DNA from: an uncultured Aquimarina sp.
GTDB lineage: Bacteria > Bacteroidota > Bacteroidia > Flavobacteriales > Flavobacteriaceae
Direction of reading: 5' to 3'
Assembly (NCBI GenBank): GCA_947501475.1
Contig: CANMWA010000012.1
Span: 1-64,000 of the forward strand
DNA: 64,000 nt
Part shown: positions 16,725 to 24,638 of the stretch, piece by piece
Layout: every line of letters starts with the position of its first letter
How positions within the stretch are numbered: position 1 is the stretch's first letter
Translations under genes and position numbers: made by a program
The notes under the pieces: model-generated
The model's database searches: none
Told to the model about the DNA's origin: nothing
The model's input: only the letters and a program-made list of their open reading frames with translations

Positions 16725-19700
16725 ATCAAAATTTTTACGTAAAAAAAGCTTTTATGCTTACTTTTTTACTAGTGGTATTTTCTGCTTGTAACACCAACAA
16801 TCAGAAAGTAGAACAAGTATATAAGGTAGAAGCAACCAAGAAAAAAAAGACAAAAAAAGATCACAATAAGAAGAAAGGTATTGAGCATATGGCTGATTAT
16901 GTTTATAACCTTTTAAAACCAATAGGAGCAGATAAGCCAACCTATAAAGATGGTTTTATGATGACAGAGCATCAAAAAGCTATGCAAAATAGAAATAGGT
17001 TTGCAACAAAAAGTTCAAGTATTATTAATTGGAAAGAACGTGGACCCGTAAATGTACCCGGAAGGATACGTGATATTGTTGTCGCACCAGATAATGTTGA
17101 CAAATGGTATGCAGGTACTGTGGGAGGTGGACTTTGGATTACAAGAGATGCAGGAAAAACATGGGAAAACCTTACTGATTATAAAGTGCCTAGTCTTTCT
17201 ACATCTACAGTAGCAGTAAGTGCAAATAACCCTGAAATACTATATGTGGGAACCGGAGAACCTTTTGGTAATCTAGATGCTATAAGAGGAATAGGGCTTC
17301 TTAAAAGCACCAATGGAGGTAGTAGTTGGGAATATCTTAATAATACTAAAGATTTTGGAGGAGTTGGTCGATTAGCTATTAATCCAGCCGATGAAAATAA
17401 TCTTGTCGTAGCAGCTAATAATGGTGTTTTTGTAACTACAGATGGTGGTGCAACTTGGCAAAACACATATAATGGCGGAAATGTTCAAGACCTTAATCCT
17501 GATCCTACAAATTTCAATACTTTATATGGCGGTGTAAATAGCATTGGTGTTATAAAAAGTACAGATGGTGGATTAACTTGGGATTTGGTATTAGATAGAG
17601 ACGACTACAATCCAAATCATGCAAGATTCGAGCTTGATGTTTCAGCAGCCAATCCTAACAGAGTTTATATTTCAGTATATACAGCTCAAGGTGGGGCTAC
17701 TACTGCAGTAAATACTGATTTTTATGTTACTACTGATGCAGGAGCAACCTTTAGACTAATTGGTTTTGAAGGAGATCCAGCAGCAGGAAATTTGGTTACA
17801 GGACAAGGATGGTATGACAATATTATAAAAGCGCATCCTTTTAATGAAAATATCTTTTATGTAGGTGGAGTTGTTGTTTATAGAGTAGAAGTAGTAAAAG
17901 CTGGTAGTACAGGTAAAGTAACAATTAAAAATAAACCAACTCAAGGACCGTTAAGTTATACTTTTCAGCCTATTGCTGCTGGATATAATGATGAGCTAAA
18001 TGATTATGTACATGTAGATCAACATGGTCTAAATTGGATAGTAAAAGAAGGTCGAGAAAAAAAGTTTAAGCTACTTCTTGCTAATGACGGAGGAGTGTAT
18101 CATACAGATTACTTATATGATCCAGGAACAACCTTTAATGATTGGTCTACTGCAGCTGAAGGACTTAACTGTACACAGTTTTATGGAGCAGATAAGCGTA
18201 ACGGCGCAGAAGATTATATCGCTGGAGCACAAGATAATGGTACATGGATTTCATTAACTGGTGGAAGTGCAAATGATGAAACTGATTATACATTTATTAT
18301 CGGAGGAGATGGATTTGAAGTTCTTTGGAATTATAATGACCCAAATAAATTTATTGGAGGTTTTCAATACAATGGATTTAGACGTTTTGTAAATGGACAA
18401 GAGTTTAATGCAGGACATGGAGAATCAGGATCAGGAACATCACCTTTTTATTCTAAAATTACAAATTCAAATAATAATCCTAATGTACTTTTTAGCCCAT
18501 CTATCAGTGGGGTATGGAGATCTACAAATTTTGCAGAATCTTGGAGTTTAACACCAATTCCAAATAATTTTTCAGTAGGAGCATCTAGTGCTTTAGATGT
18601 TTCTGTATCTACAGCTAACCCAGATGTGGTTTGGGCAGGAAATGCAATGACAGAAAGTGGTAGTTATTTAATGCACGTTTCTAAAGATAATGGAATCTCT
18701 TATGAGCCTACAGCTATTTTTTCTGATCCTAGAGATGGTGTTGGTCATAATTATTTTGCTGCAGGTATCGAAACTTCTCCTACAGATGAAAATAGAGCGT
18801 ATATTTTATTCTCAGGACAAGGAGCTGCCAAAGTATTAAAAACAGAAGATCTAGGACAAACATGGGAAGATATCTCTGGTTTTTCTTTAGGCGAGGATAG
18901 AGGTTTTCCAGATGTAGCTATTCATAGCTTAGTAGAAATGCCTTTTAATAAAAATAGATTATGGGTAGGAACTGATATTGGGGTTTTTCAAACGCTAGAT
19001 GGAGGTAAGAATTGGTCATTATTAGCTGGATTGCCTGCATTTTCTGTATGGCAAATGAAAATAGTAAATAACGAGGTAGTTATGGCAACTCATGGTAGAG
19101 GCGTATGGACAGCTACCCTAGAAGAACTAGAAGCTTACGAACCACCAGCTTATTATGCACCTCCTACAATCACTAGTGCATCTCAAGAATCTATAGAAGA
19201 TCAAGATGCCATTGTAAAATATATACAAACAAATGAAGATGCTGCATCAATAACCGTTTACGTTGATGATGTAGAAGTAGAGCAAATAAGTGATAATGTT
19301 GAGCAAGGTATATCGTACACCTATGAAATTGAAGATTTGGCAGAAGGATTACATACTGTAGGTTTTAAAGTAACCGACAGTGAAGGAACTGCTTCTATTG
19401 TTGCTAAAGCCGAATTCGATATCATCAATTTTGAAGAAGCAGAAGAGCTTGTATCGATTAATACTTTTGAAGCATCAGATGTTTATACTTTTGGAAATGA
19501 ATTTGTCATTGATGATATAGCTGGAACAGTAAGTCAACCGGTTCTTAATAATTCGGATCACCCTTACTTAAATGGTACAGAATATAATACTGTCTTAAAG
19601 CGCCCAGTTTTGGTTTCGGCAGATAATAAAGATTTTTCTTACGAAGATGTAGCAATCGTAGAACCAGGTCCTTCTGAAGGAATGTACTATGATACTGTTA

Positions 19701-20254
19701 GCATAGAAGCTTCTACAGATTTACAAACTTGGACACAAATAAGTTTATATGACGCAAGACAATTCCCTGAATGGACAGAGGCTTATAATACTGGTGCTGG
19801 TATAACAGATGAATTGTTTAAAGAACAAACAATTAATTTGTTAGACTTTTTTGAAGAAGGTGATGTTATTGCATTACGTTTCAGGTTAGCTACAGATGGA
19901 GGTGTTACTTCTTATGGTTGGGCAATTCGCTCAATTAACCCTCAGGACGAAGTAGTAGAGGAAGAAGAAGAAGAGGTTGTAGTAGTAGATCCTACTGGTA
20001 TTAATATCGATGGTACTGTAGTGTATCCTACTATTTCTAACGGAAACTTGAATATTTCATCTGGAACTACAATTAATAATAGTACAGTTGAAGTGTATAG
20101 TATGAATGGTACTCGTGTATATTCAAAAAGATTTGGTACCATAAACACATCACAACAACCAATTACATTAAATAATGTGAAATCAGGAATGTACCTTGTT
20201 AAGGTTTTTGCTGGTAGCACTACAAAAAGTGTATCTAGAGTAATCATTAGATAA
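16721..20254 (+). CDS. Large VPS10/sialidase-like beta-propeller protein with T9SS type A sorting domain
   Basis: The N-terminus is a lipoprotein-like signal (LTFLLVVFSACNTNN) followed by a Lys-rich linker. Residues of about 100-800 form a long BNR/sortilin-type propeller: DKWYAGTVGGGLWITRDAGKTW, ILYVGTGEPFGN, GGSSWEYLNN, VFVTTDGGATW, IGVFQTLDGGKNW and the closing ATHGRGVWTATL. Two Ig-like or discoidin-like beta domains follow (about 820-1075), then a Glu/Val-rich linker and a C-terminal type A T9SS domain ending MYLVKVFAGSTTKSVSRVIIR. Members of this group are often annotated as glycosyl hydrolases or VPS10 proteins, but no catalytic residues can be assigned. The Cys plus T9SS tail combination would give a surface lipoprotein or an exported protein whose Cys is not lipidated. 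Confidence 0.85.
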   Translation: MNQNFYVKKAFMLTFLLVVFSACNTNNQKVEQVYKVEATKKKKTKKDHNKKKGIEHMADYVYNLLKPIGADKPTYKDGFMMTEHQKAMQNRNRFATKSSSIINWKERGPVNVPGRIRDIVVAPDNVDKWYAGTVGGGLWITRDAGKTWENLTDYKVPSLSTSTVAVSANNPEILYVGTGEPFGNLDAIRGIGLLKSTNGGSSWEYLNNTKDFGGVGRLAINPADENNLVVAANNGVFVTTDGGATWQNTYNGGNVQDLNPDPTNFNTLYGGVNSIGVIKSTDGGLTWDLVLDRDDYNPNHARFELDVSAANPNRVYISVYTAQGGATTAVNTDFYVTTDAGATFRLIGFEGDPAAGNLVTGQGWYDNIIKAHPFNENIFYVGGVVVYRVEVVKAGSTGKVTIKNKPTQGPLSYTFQPIAAGYNDELNDYVHVDQHGLNWIVKEGREKKFKLLLANDGGVYHTDYLYDPGTTFNDWSTAAEGLNCTQFYGADKRNGAEDYIAGAQDNGTWISLTGGSANDETDYTFIIGGDGFEVLWNYNDPNKFIGGFQYNGFRRFVNGQEFNAGHGESGSGTSPFYSKITNSNNNPNVLFSPSISGVWRSTNFAESWSLTPIPNNFSVGASSALDVSVSTANPDVVWAGNAMTESGSYLMHVSKDNGISYEPTAIFSDPRDGVGHNYFAAGIETSPTDENRAYILFSGQGAAKVLKTEDLGQTWEDISGFSLGEDRGFPDVAIHSLVEMPFNKNRLWVGTDIGVFQTLDGGKNWSLLAGLPAFSVWQMKIVNNEVVMATHGRGVWTATLEELEAYEPPAYYAPPTITSASQESIEDQDAIVKYIQTNEDAASITVYVDDVEVEQISDNVEQGISYTYEIEDLAEGLHTVGFKVTDSEGTASIVAKAEFDIINFEEAEELVSINTFEASDVYTFGNEFVIDDIAGTVSQPVLNNSDHPYLNGTEYNTVLKRPVLVSADNKDFSYEDVAIVEPGPSEGMYYDTVSIEASTDLQTWTQISLYDARQFPEWTEAYNTGAGITDELFKEQTINLLDFFEEGDVIALRFRLATDGGVTSYGWAIRSINPQDEVVEEEEEEVVVVDPTGINIDGTVVYPTISNGNLNISSGTTINNSTVEVYSMNGTRVYSKRFGTINTSQQPITLNNVKSGMYLVKVFAGSTTKSVSRVIIR

Positions 20255-20284
20255 CTTTATACAGAGGTAATTGATTAAAATAAA

Positions 20285-20316
20285 ATTAGCCTATAAGCGA
20301 AAGCTTATAGGCTAAT
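20285..20316. terminator. Bidirectional terminator with GAAA tetraloop
   Basis: ATTAGCCTATAAGC and GCTTATAGGCTAAT form a perfect 14-bp stem closed by a GAAA loop. The T-rich flank is better on the minus strand, so it serves the TetR gene and also ends the propeller gene. Confidence 0.8.
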
Positions 20317-20345
20317 TATTTATATAAATGTCTTTCTATAAAACT

Positions 20346-20945
20346 TTATTTAAGCAATCCTTCAAATTTTAAGAACAAATAATCCTTAATTGCTGATTCT
20401 AAAGTTTCTTTTGTTTGGGTAAAAAAATGATCATCTGTAATCAATTGCATAATAAAAAACTCATCTACCTTAGACAATAAGTCAACAGATACAGGTTTGA
20501 ATAGTTTTTTTTCTATCCCAAAAACATAAAACTGTTTTAAATCATCTAACAAAACGAACAAAAAATCTTCAATAATTTTCCATGCAGTTGGATAATGCTT
20601 CTGTAATTGCCTTAAGTAAAAAGCAGAAATATCTTTTGCTCCTTCAGCCAGTATGAGAGATAATGAGTTGTATTGATAATCTAATTGTTGAATTTCGCCT
20701 GTGATTTCATTTTTATAGGCATGCAATCGATTTATTCTTGTTTGCGTAATGTATTCAAAAATCTCTTCTTTGGTAGTAAAGTATTGATAAATAGTAGATT
20801 TACTTTTATTCATCAATTGTGACATATCATCCATAGTTAAATTTCCCAAATCTGTTTTTTTTAACTTTGGAACCATAGCTTGCGTCCATTGCTCTACTTT
20901 TTTGTTCTTCTCTTTTCGGTTTTTTAGAATAGATTTTCTCCCCAT
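20346..20945 (-). CDS. TetR/AcrR family transcriptional regulator
   Basis: The 199-aa protein has a basic N-terminal arm (GRKSILKNRKEKNKK) and a TetR-type helix-turn-helix at about residues 37-68 (LTMDDMSQLMNKSKSTIYQYFTTKEEIFEYI), with the hallmark YQYFTTKEE. The rest is an all-helical ligand-binding and dimer domain with no recognisable ligand motif. It is divergent from the GMC oxidoreductase gene with 109 bases between them, so it most likely regulates that gene and itself. The inverted repeat AACTAT...ATAGTT in that gap is a possible operator. Confidence 0.9.
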   Translation of the reverse strand: MGRKSILKNRKEKNKKVEQWTQAMVPKLKKTDLGNLTMDDMSQLMNKSKSTIYQYFTTKEEIFEYITQTRINRLHAYKNEITGEIQQLDYQYNSLSLILAEGAKDISAFYLRQLQKHYPTAWKIIEDFLFVLLDDLKQFYVFGIEKKLFKPVSVDLLSKVDEFFIMQLITDDHFFTQTKETLESAIKDYLFLKFEGLLK

Positions 20946-20967
20946 ATTTGATAATTTGCTGAAATCA

Positions 20968-20989
20968 AACTATATTTAAAAAAATAGTT
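20968..20989. promoter_or_regulatory. Candidate operator in the tetR/GMC gap
   Basis: AACTAT and ATAGTT form an inverted repeat with a 10-base spacer between the divergent start codons. A second, bulged repeat GTTTC / GAAAC lies at about 20995-21013. Position and symmetry fit TetR binding; the sequence is AT-rich, so chance is possible. Confidence 0.3.
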
Positions 20990-21054
20990 CTTTTGTTTCT
21001 TTTTTTCGAAACCAAACTTAATGATTTATTCCTGTATACAAACCAATTACAAAT

Positions 21055-22614
21055 ATGAAAATAAAAGAAGAATACGATTACATAATTATTGGAAGTGGTT
21101 TTGGAGGTTCTGTAAGTGCACTTAGGCTGTCAGAAAAAGGCTATAAGGTATTAGTGATCGAGAAAGGAAAATGGTATCAACCAAAAGACTTTCCTAAATC
21201 AAATTGGAATCTCAAAAAATGGTTATGGATGCCATTTTTTAGGTGGTTTGGTATTATGAAAATGTCATTTTTTAAGCACGTAGTTGTTATCTCAGGAACT
21301 GGGGTGGGCGGTGGCTCGTTGGTATATGCAAATACGTTACCCGTACCCAAAACAGAGTTTTTTACTTCGGGTAGTTGGAGTACCCTAGCCAATTGGCAAT
21401 CAGAACTAGCACCATTTTATAAAATTGCACTACATATGTTAGGGGCCCAGAAAAATCCAACTTTATTTGATGGAGATAAGGCTCTCGAAGAATTAGCGTC
21501 AACAATGAATATACAAGAACATTTTGAAGCTACCGATGTTGCGGTATATTTTGGTAAACCTAATGTTACTGTACCTGACCCTTATTTTGATGGCAGGGGA
21601 CCAGATCGTACAGGTTGTAACTATTGCGGAGGATGTATGACAGGATGTCGATTCGGTGCAAAAAACACATTAGATAAAAACTATTTGTATTTAGCACAGC
21701 AATTAGGTGCAGATATCCTTGCTGAACATGAAGTATATGATGTAGTTCCTTCAAAGATGGGATATGAGGTTAAATATAAATCTTCAACCAAATTTTTTAA
21801 ATCAAAAAAATCTATACAAACAAAAGGTGTTGTTTTTTCTGGAGGTGTTTTAGGAACCATAAAATTATTATTAAAGTTAAAGCAAAAATCGTTACCAAAA
21901 CTCTCTGATCGATTGGGGTATGATATTCGTACTAATAATGAAAGCCTGATTAGTGTTACTAATCTTGATGGTAAAAAAGATATGTCAAAAGGCGTGGCAA
22001 TAGGCTCTATTCTTAATACCGATAAGAATAGTCATCTCGAGATTGTAAGATATGCAAAAGGATCAGGGTTTTGGCGTTTATCACATTTACCATTAACACA
22101 TGGTAAAAATACTATTGTACGAGTAGTCAAAATGATGACAAGTTTTATAAAACACCCTATATCCTATATAAAACTATATACCACTAGAGATTGGAGTAAG
22201 AGCACCACAGTATTACTTTTTATGCAAACGCTGGATAGTACTTTAAAATTTAAACGTAATAGTTTCGGGATTATGAATACCAGAGTAGCAGCAGGAAAAA
22301 AACCATCAGCATTTATTCCAGAATCCCTTGGTTTGGCAAAGCAATATGCCAAGATTGTTAAAGGAAAAGAAACTGTGTTTGGTTTAGAGCCTTTGGCAGG
22401 GATCCCTTCTACAGCTCATATTTTGGGAGGAGCAGTAATGGGAGCCAATACCTCAGAAGGTGTTATTGATGAAAATAATAAAGTATTTGGATATGAAAAT
22501 ATGCTTATTTGCGATGGTTCTATGATATCTGCAAACCCAGGGGTAAACCCATCACTATCTATTACTGCTATTTCTGAACACGCAATGAGTAAAATTCCTG
22601 ATAAGAAAAATTAA
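21055..22614 (+). CDS. GMC family FAD oxidoreductase, cholesterol-oxidase-like
   Basis: FAD binding is shown by YDYIIIGSGFGGSVSALRL (residues 8-26) and by GTGVGGGSLVYANT (81-94). The C-terminal half has the GMC ending ILGGAVMGANTSEGV and NPGVNPSLSITAISEHAM. Residues 188-198 have CNYCGGCMTGC, a C-x2-C-x2-C-x3-C pattern that looks like a [4Fe-4S] ligand set, followed by RFGAKNTLDKNYL as in the actinobacterial cholesterol oxidase-like subgroup. It therefore probably oxidises a sterol or another hydrophobic alcohol, but the substrate is unknown. There is no signal peptide, so it is cytoplasmic or membrane-associated. It is divergent from a TetR regulator and overlaps the convergent small gene by four bases. 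Confidence 0.87.
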   Translation: MKIKEEYDYIIIGSGFGGSVSALRLSEKGYKVLVIEKGKWYQPKDFPKSNWNLKKWLWMPFFRWFGIMKMSFFKHVVVISGTGVGGGSLVYANTLPVPKTEFFTSGSWSTLANWQSELAPFYKIALHMLGAQKNPTLFDGDKALEELASTMNIQEHFEATDVAVYFGKPNVTVPDPYFDGRGPDRTGCNYCGGCMTGCRFGAKNTLDKNYLYLAQQLGADILAEHEVYDVVPSKMGYEVKYKSSTKFFKSKKSIQTKGVVFSGGVLGTIKLLLKLKQKSLPKLSDRLGYDIRTNNESLISVTNLDGKKDMSKGVAIGSILNTDKNSHLEIVRYAKGSGFWRLSHLPLTHGKNTIVRVVKMMTSFIKHPISYIKLYTTRDWSKSTTVLLFMQTLDSTLKFKRNSFGIMNTRVAAGKKPSAFIPESLGLAKQYAKIVKGKETVFGLEPLAGIPSTAHILGGAVMGANTSEGVIDENNKVFGYENMLICDGSMISANPGVNPSLSITAISEHAMSKIPDKKN

Positions 22615-22811
22615 TTGTTTTTAGAATTTTGGAAATGCCTATAAATAAGGTATGCACCATAACCAATAAATAATAAAGTAAAAATAGCTCTAAAATCCCA
22701 ATCTGTTTTTGTTTGTAACCGATTATAAAGTCGTAAACCCCCAAATATTACTAATGCGATTCCGATCATTAGATCCCAAGTTCTACGAGAAGGTTTGTTT
22801 TCGTTTTCCAT
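22611..22811 (-). CDS. Small two-helix membrane protein
   Basis: The 66-aa product has a polar start (ENENKPSRRT) and two hydrophobic segments, DLMIGIALVIFGGLRLYN (about 13-30) and AIFTLLFIGYGAYLIYRHF (about 42-60). The family is not recognised with certainty. It is the last gene of a three-gene minus-strand run (23794 to 22611) with gaps of 0 and 5 bases, so it is probably co-transcribed with the DUF2007 gene. Its stop overlaps the stop region of the GMC gene. Confidence 0.7.
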   Translation of the reverse strand: MENENKPSRRTWDLMIGIALVIFGGLRLYNRLQTKTDWDFRAIFTLLFIGYGAYLIYRHFQNSKNN

Positions 22812-22816
22812 ACTAT

Positions 22817-23056
22817 TTAGGATAAGCTTTTCTCAATAATAGGAATTGCCTCTTCTACATCATTCTTTTTCACAAATAATTGTATGTGATCTGGTACGCC
22901 ACCTCCAAAACCAGCCATCATACCAGATTTCATATCATCTCGTGTTACAGAGTTGATTCCGCTATCCTGAAGCAGGGTTTGTAAAAATTGTACGTTTATT
23001 AAACTACCAGTATATACTCTTTCGTATTCACTTTCGGGAAACATATAAGTGTTCAT
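22817..23056 (-). CDS. DUF2007 domain protein
   Basis: This 79-aa protein fits PF09413 (called putative prokaryotic signal transducing protein): YERVYTGSLINVQFLQTLLQDSGIN at the start, then a Gly-rich loop (MMAGFGGGVPDHIQLFV) and KKNDVEEAIPIIEK. Its role is unknown in general; PII-like folding has been proposed for the family. It sits directly behind the 245-aa gene with no gap and in front of the two-helix membrane protein. Confidence 0.85.
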   Translation of the reverse strand: MNTYMFPESEYERVYTGSLINVQFLQTLLQDSGINSVTRDDMKSGMMAGFGGGVPDHIQLFVKKNDVEEAIPIIEKSLS

Positions 23057-23794
23057 TTATGCATTAAAATATTTGCTATTCCAGATGGCAGTATTAAAGT
23101 TTTTGCCTAATGCAAATCCATAAAAAAGCACCACCGCTGCTATAGATTTAAACATAAACATAAAAACCATAATAAATGTCGATGTAGTACTAGTTTTACT
23201 AAATAAACCATTTGGAACCATAAAAGTAAGTAAAAGGCTTATTAAAAAGGTAAGAAAGATTAAGTTTTCAAAACTTTTAAAAAACCACATCATACCTTTG
23301 CGTAAGGGATGTAGATCATTGCCCCATTTATGAATTAGATAAAAGTAATCATTGCCCATAGGAGCAAAGAGTAGGGGATCGTCTGCGTTTTCTAGTTTAA
23401 AAAGTTTTGAGGGTGCAATAATTTTAAACCCCTTGAGTTCTGTTTGATGTTTTTTTTCTAATTCTTTAATAGCAGAAATAGCTTCGTTTGGTAATTTTCC
23501 TTTAAAGTATTTAGAGTCCAGAAAGCGTAATCGATAATCAATACAGATTTTTTTGATTTGATCCAGATGATATATTTTATCGGTTTCTAACTGGTCAAAA
23601 TCAAAAACATTAATAACCAACCCTGATGTCGAATCCAGGTTTTTAAGAATTTGATTTTCATGTTTTCTATCTTTTTTAAAGATTTCATGTACTTGATTTT
23701 CCCATATTTCGGGGTTACATTGTTTTCTACGAAGCTTATTTAGCTGATTTTCTATGTTTGTTTTAGGAAGTATCATCTTCTTTTTCTTTAGCAT
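23057..23794 (-). CDS. Hypothetical protein with two C-terminal membrane helices
   Basis: The 245-aa protein begins with a charged helical region (about 1-120, LRRKQCNPEIWENQVHEIFKK) and a compact middle (KGFKIIAPSKLFKLENADDPLLFAPMGNDYFYLIHKWG). It ends with two hydrophobic segments at about 175-195 (LIFLTFLISLLLTFMV) and 207-230 (FIMVFMFMFKSIAAVVLFYGFALG). I do not recognise a family beyond similarity in style to conserved flavobacterial hypothetical proteins. It is the first gene of the run with DUF2007 and the small membrane protein. An internal ATG at 23776 is an equally good start. Confidence 0.75.
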   Translation of the reverse strand: MLKKKKMILPKTNIENQLNKLRRKQCNPEIWENQVHEIFKKDRKHENQILKNLDSTSGLVINVFDFDQLETDKIYHLDQIKKICIDYRLRFLDSKYFKGKLPNEAISAIKELEKKHQTELKGFKIIAPSKLFKLENADDPLLFAPMGNDYFYLIHKWGNDLHPLRKGMMWFFKSFENLIFLTFLISLLLTFMVPNGLFSKTSTTSTFIMVFMFMFKSIAAVVLFYGFALGKNFNTAIWNSKYFNA

Positions 23795-23919
23795 TACTAA
23801 GTTAGGGATTTAGGATAAGGGTTGCAAAACATAGCAGTAATAATAATCTCAAAAAAAGATAATGTAATGGTGAATCAGACATGTTATTTATAATGATTAG
23901 ACCTATAGGAAAAACGCCT

Positions 23920-24083
23920 CAGAAAACCTGGGGCAATATTCTGGACCCCGAAAGTTGTGCCAGAAAACCGGAGACGATTCCAGTGCGTTAGGAAACGTTG
24001 CCAGAAAACCGGAGAACGTTTTGGTAGTAATTATAGACTAACCAGAAAATCTGTGATGATTTTCTTGTATTTTATGAATGGAT
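23920..24083. repeat. Degenerate tandem repeat, four units with exact 41-bp period
   Basis: CAGAAAA recurs at 23920, 23961, 24002 and 24043, exactly 41 bases apart each time. Units 2 and 3 share CAGAAAACCGGAGA, unit 1 reads CAGAAAACCTGGGG and unit 4 CAGAAAATCTGTGA. The rest of each unit has drifted, though units 1 and 2 both end GTTG(T)GC. Local hairpins are possible (CCTCAG-AAAAC-CTGGGG, GGGG...CCCC). The block is more G/C-rich than its surroundings. It is not a CRISPR because the repeats are short and the copies diverge. Confidence 0.7.
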
Positions 24084-24086
24084 TAT

Positions 24087-24120
24087 GAAAAACCCAGCTG
24101 TTTTTTTGCAGCTGGGTTTT
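24087..24120. terminator. Strong terminator behind the RHS/immunity genes
   Basis: AAAACCCAGCTG pairs with CAGCTGGGTTTT across a T-rich loop and gives T-runs on both strands. On the minus strand it lies about 60 bases after the stop of the small lipoprotein gene and would end the RHS operon transcript. Confidence 0.8.
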
Positions 24121-24178
24121 ATCTAATTACCTTATTTGTCAATCATAGTTGTTACTAGTTTTGACAATTAGAATTTAT

Positions 24179-24628
24179 TTAAAAATTATTATTAAATGAC
24201 ATATTTGATATTTTTTGATTTCCGTTTATAATAACTACCGTTACCAGAATATGATTAATACTTTGATTTAAAGTCCATTTAACATCATATCGATATTCTT
24301 GAGTTGATTTATTTCTATCAAATAAGTTTATAGTTAAATCAGTTTCTTGTTTAAAATTTTCTTTTAAAAATTCTAGGTTTTTACTATGTATTTTTAGAGG
24401 AGAATACTTTAAAAATAAAATTTCATGAAGATTATGATTATCTATTTTAAGATTACGTTTTAATAATTCTAAGTCAACTACATTATAAAATAGTTCCTGA
24501 TCTTTAGTCGAGATTGCCTTAATAAATTTTTCGCAAACTAATTTTCCATCATTTTCTCTATCCTGACAGGAGACTACTATAATTAACGAAATTATTATAA
24601 CCATTAAGTATTCAATATTACCTCTCAT
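24179..24628 (-). CDS. Small lipoprotein directly downstream of the RHS toxin-like gene, candidate immunity protein
   Basis: From the ATG at 24628, 11 bases after the RHS stop codon, the 149-aa product has a lipoprotein signal (MVIIISLIIVVSCQDREN). An ATG at 24658 that overlaps the RHS gene by 20 bases is the alternative start. The mature part begins with a helical segment (LVCEKFIKAISTKDQELFYNVVD) and ends in beta strands (YRYDVKWTLNQSINHILVTVVIINGN), an arrangement like small NTF2-like or cystatin-like folds; I cannot name a family. Position right behind a polymorphic C-terminal tip on the same transcript is what one expects of an immunity protein, here envelope-located. That function is inference. 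Confidence 0.6.
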   Translation of the reverse strand: MRGNIEYLMVIIISLIIVVSCQDRENDGKLVCEKFIKAISTKDQELFYNVVDLELLKRNLKIDNHNLHEILFLKYSPLKIHSKNLEFLKENFKQETDLTINLFDRNKSTQEYRYDVKWTLNQSINHILVTVVIINGNQKISNMSFNNNF

Positions 24629-24638
24629 TTTTAAAGAT

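Larger units (their letters stand above)
23795..24178. other. Intergenic region downstream of the RHS island
   Basis: This gap between two minus-strand genes holds the four-unit 41-bp-period repeat (23920-24083) and a strong terminator (24087-24120). No coding sequence was seen; the repeat period is not a multiple of three. Confidence 0.6.

Noticed and set aside
23920..24083. CRISPR array at the 41-bp-period repeats
   Set aside because: Only four copies, repeat part about 7-14 bp, copies diverged, and no cas genes in the window.
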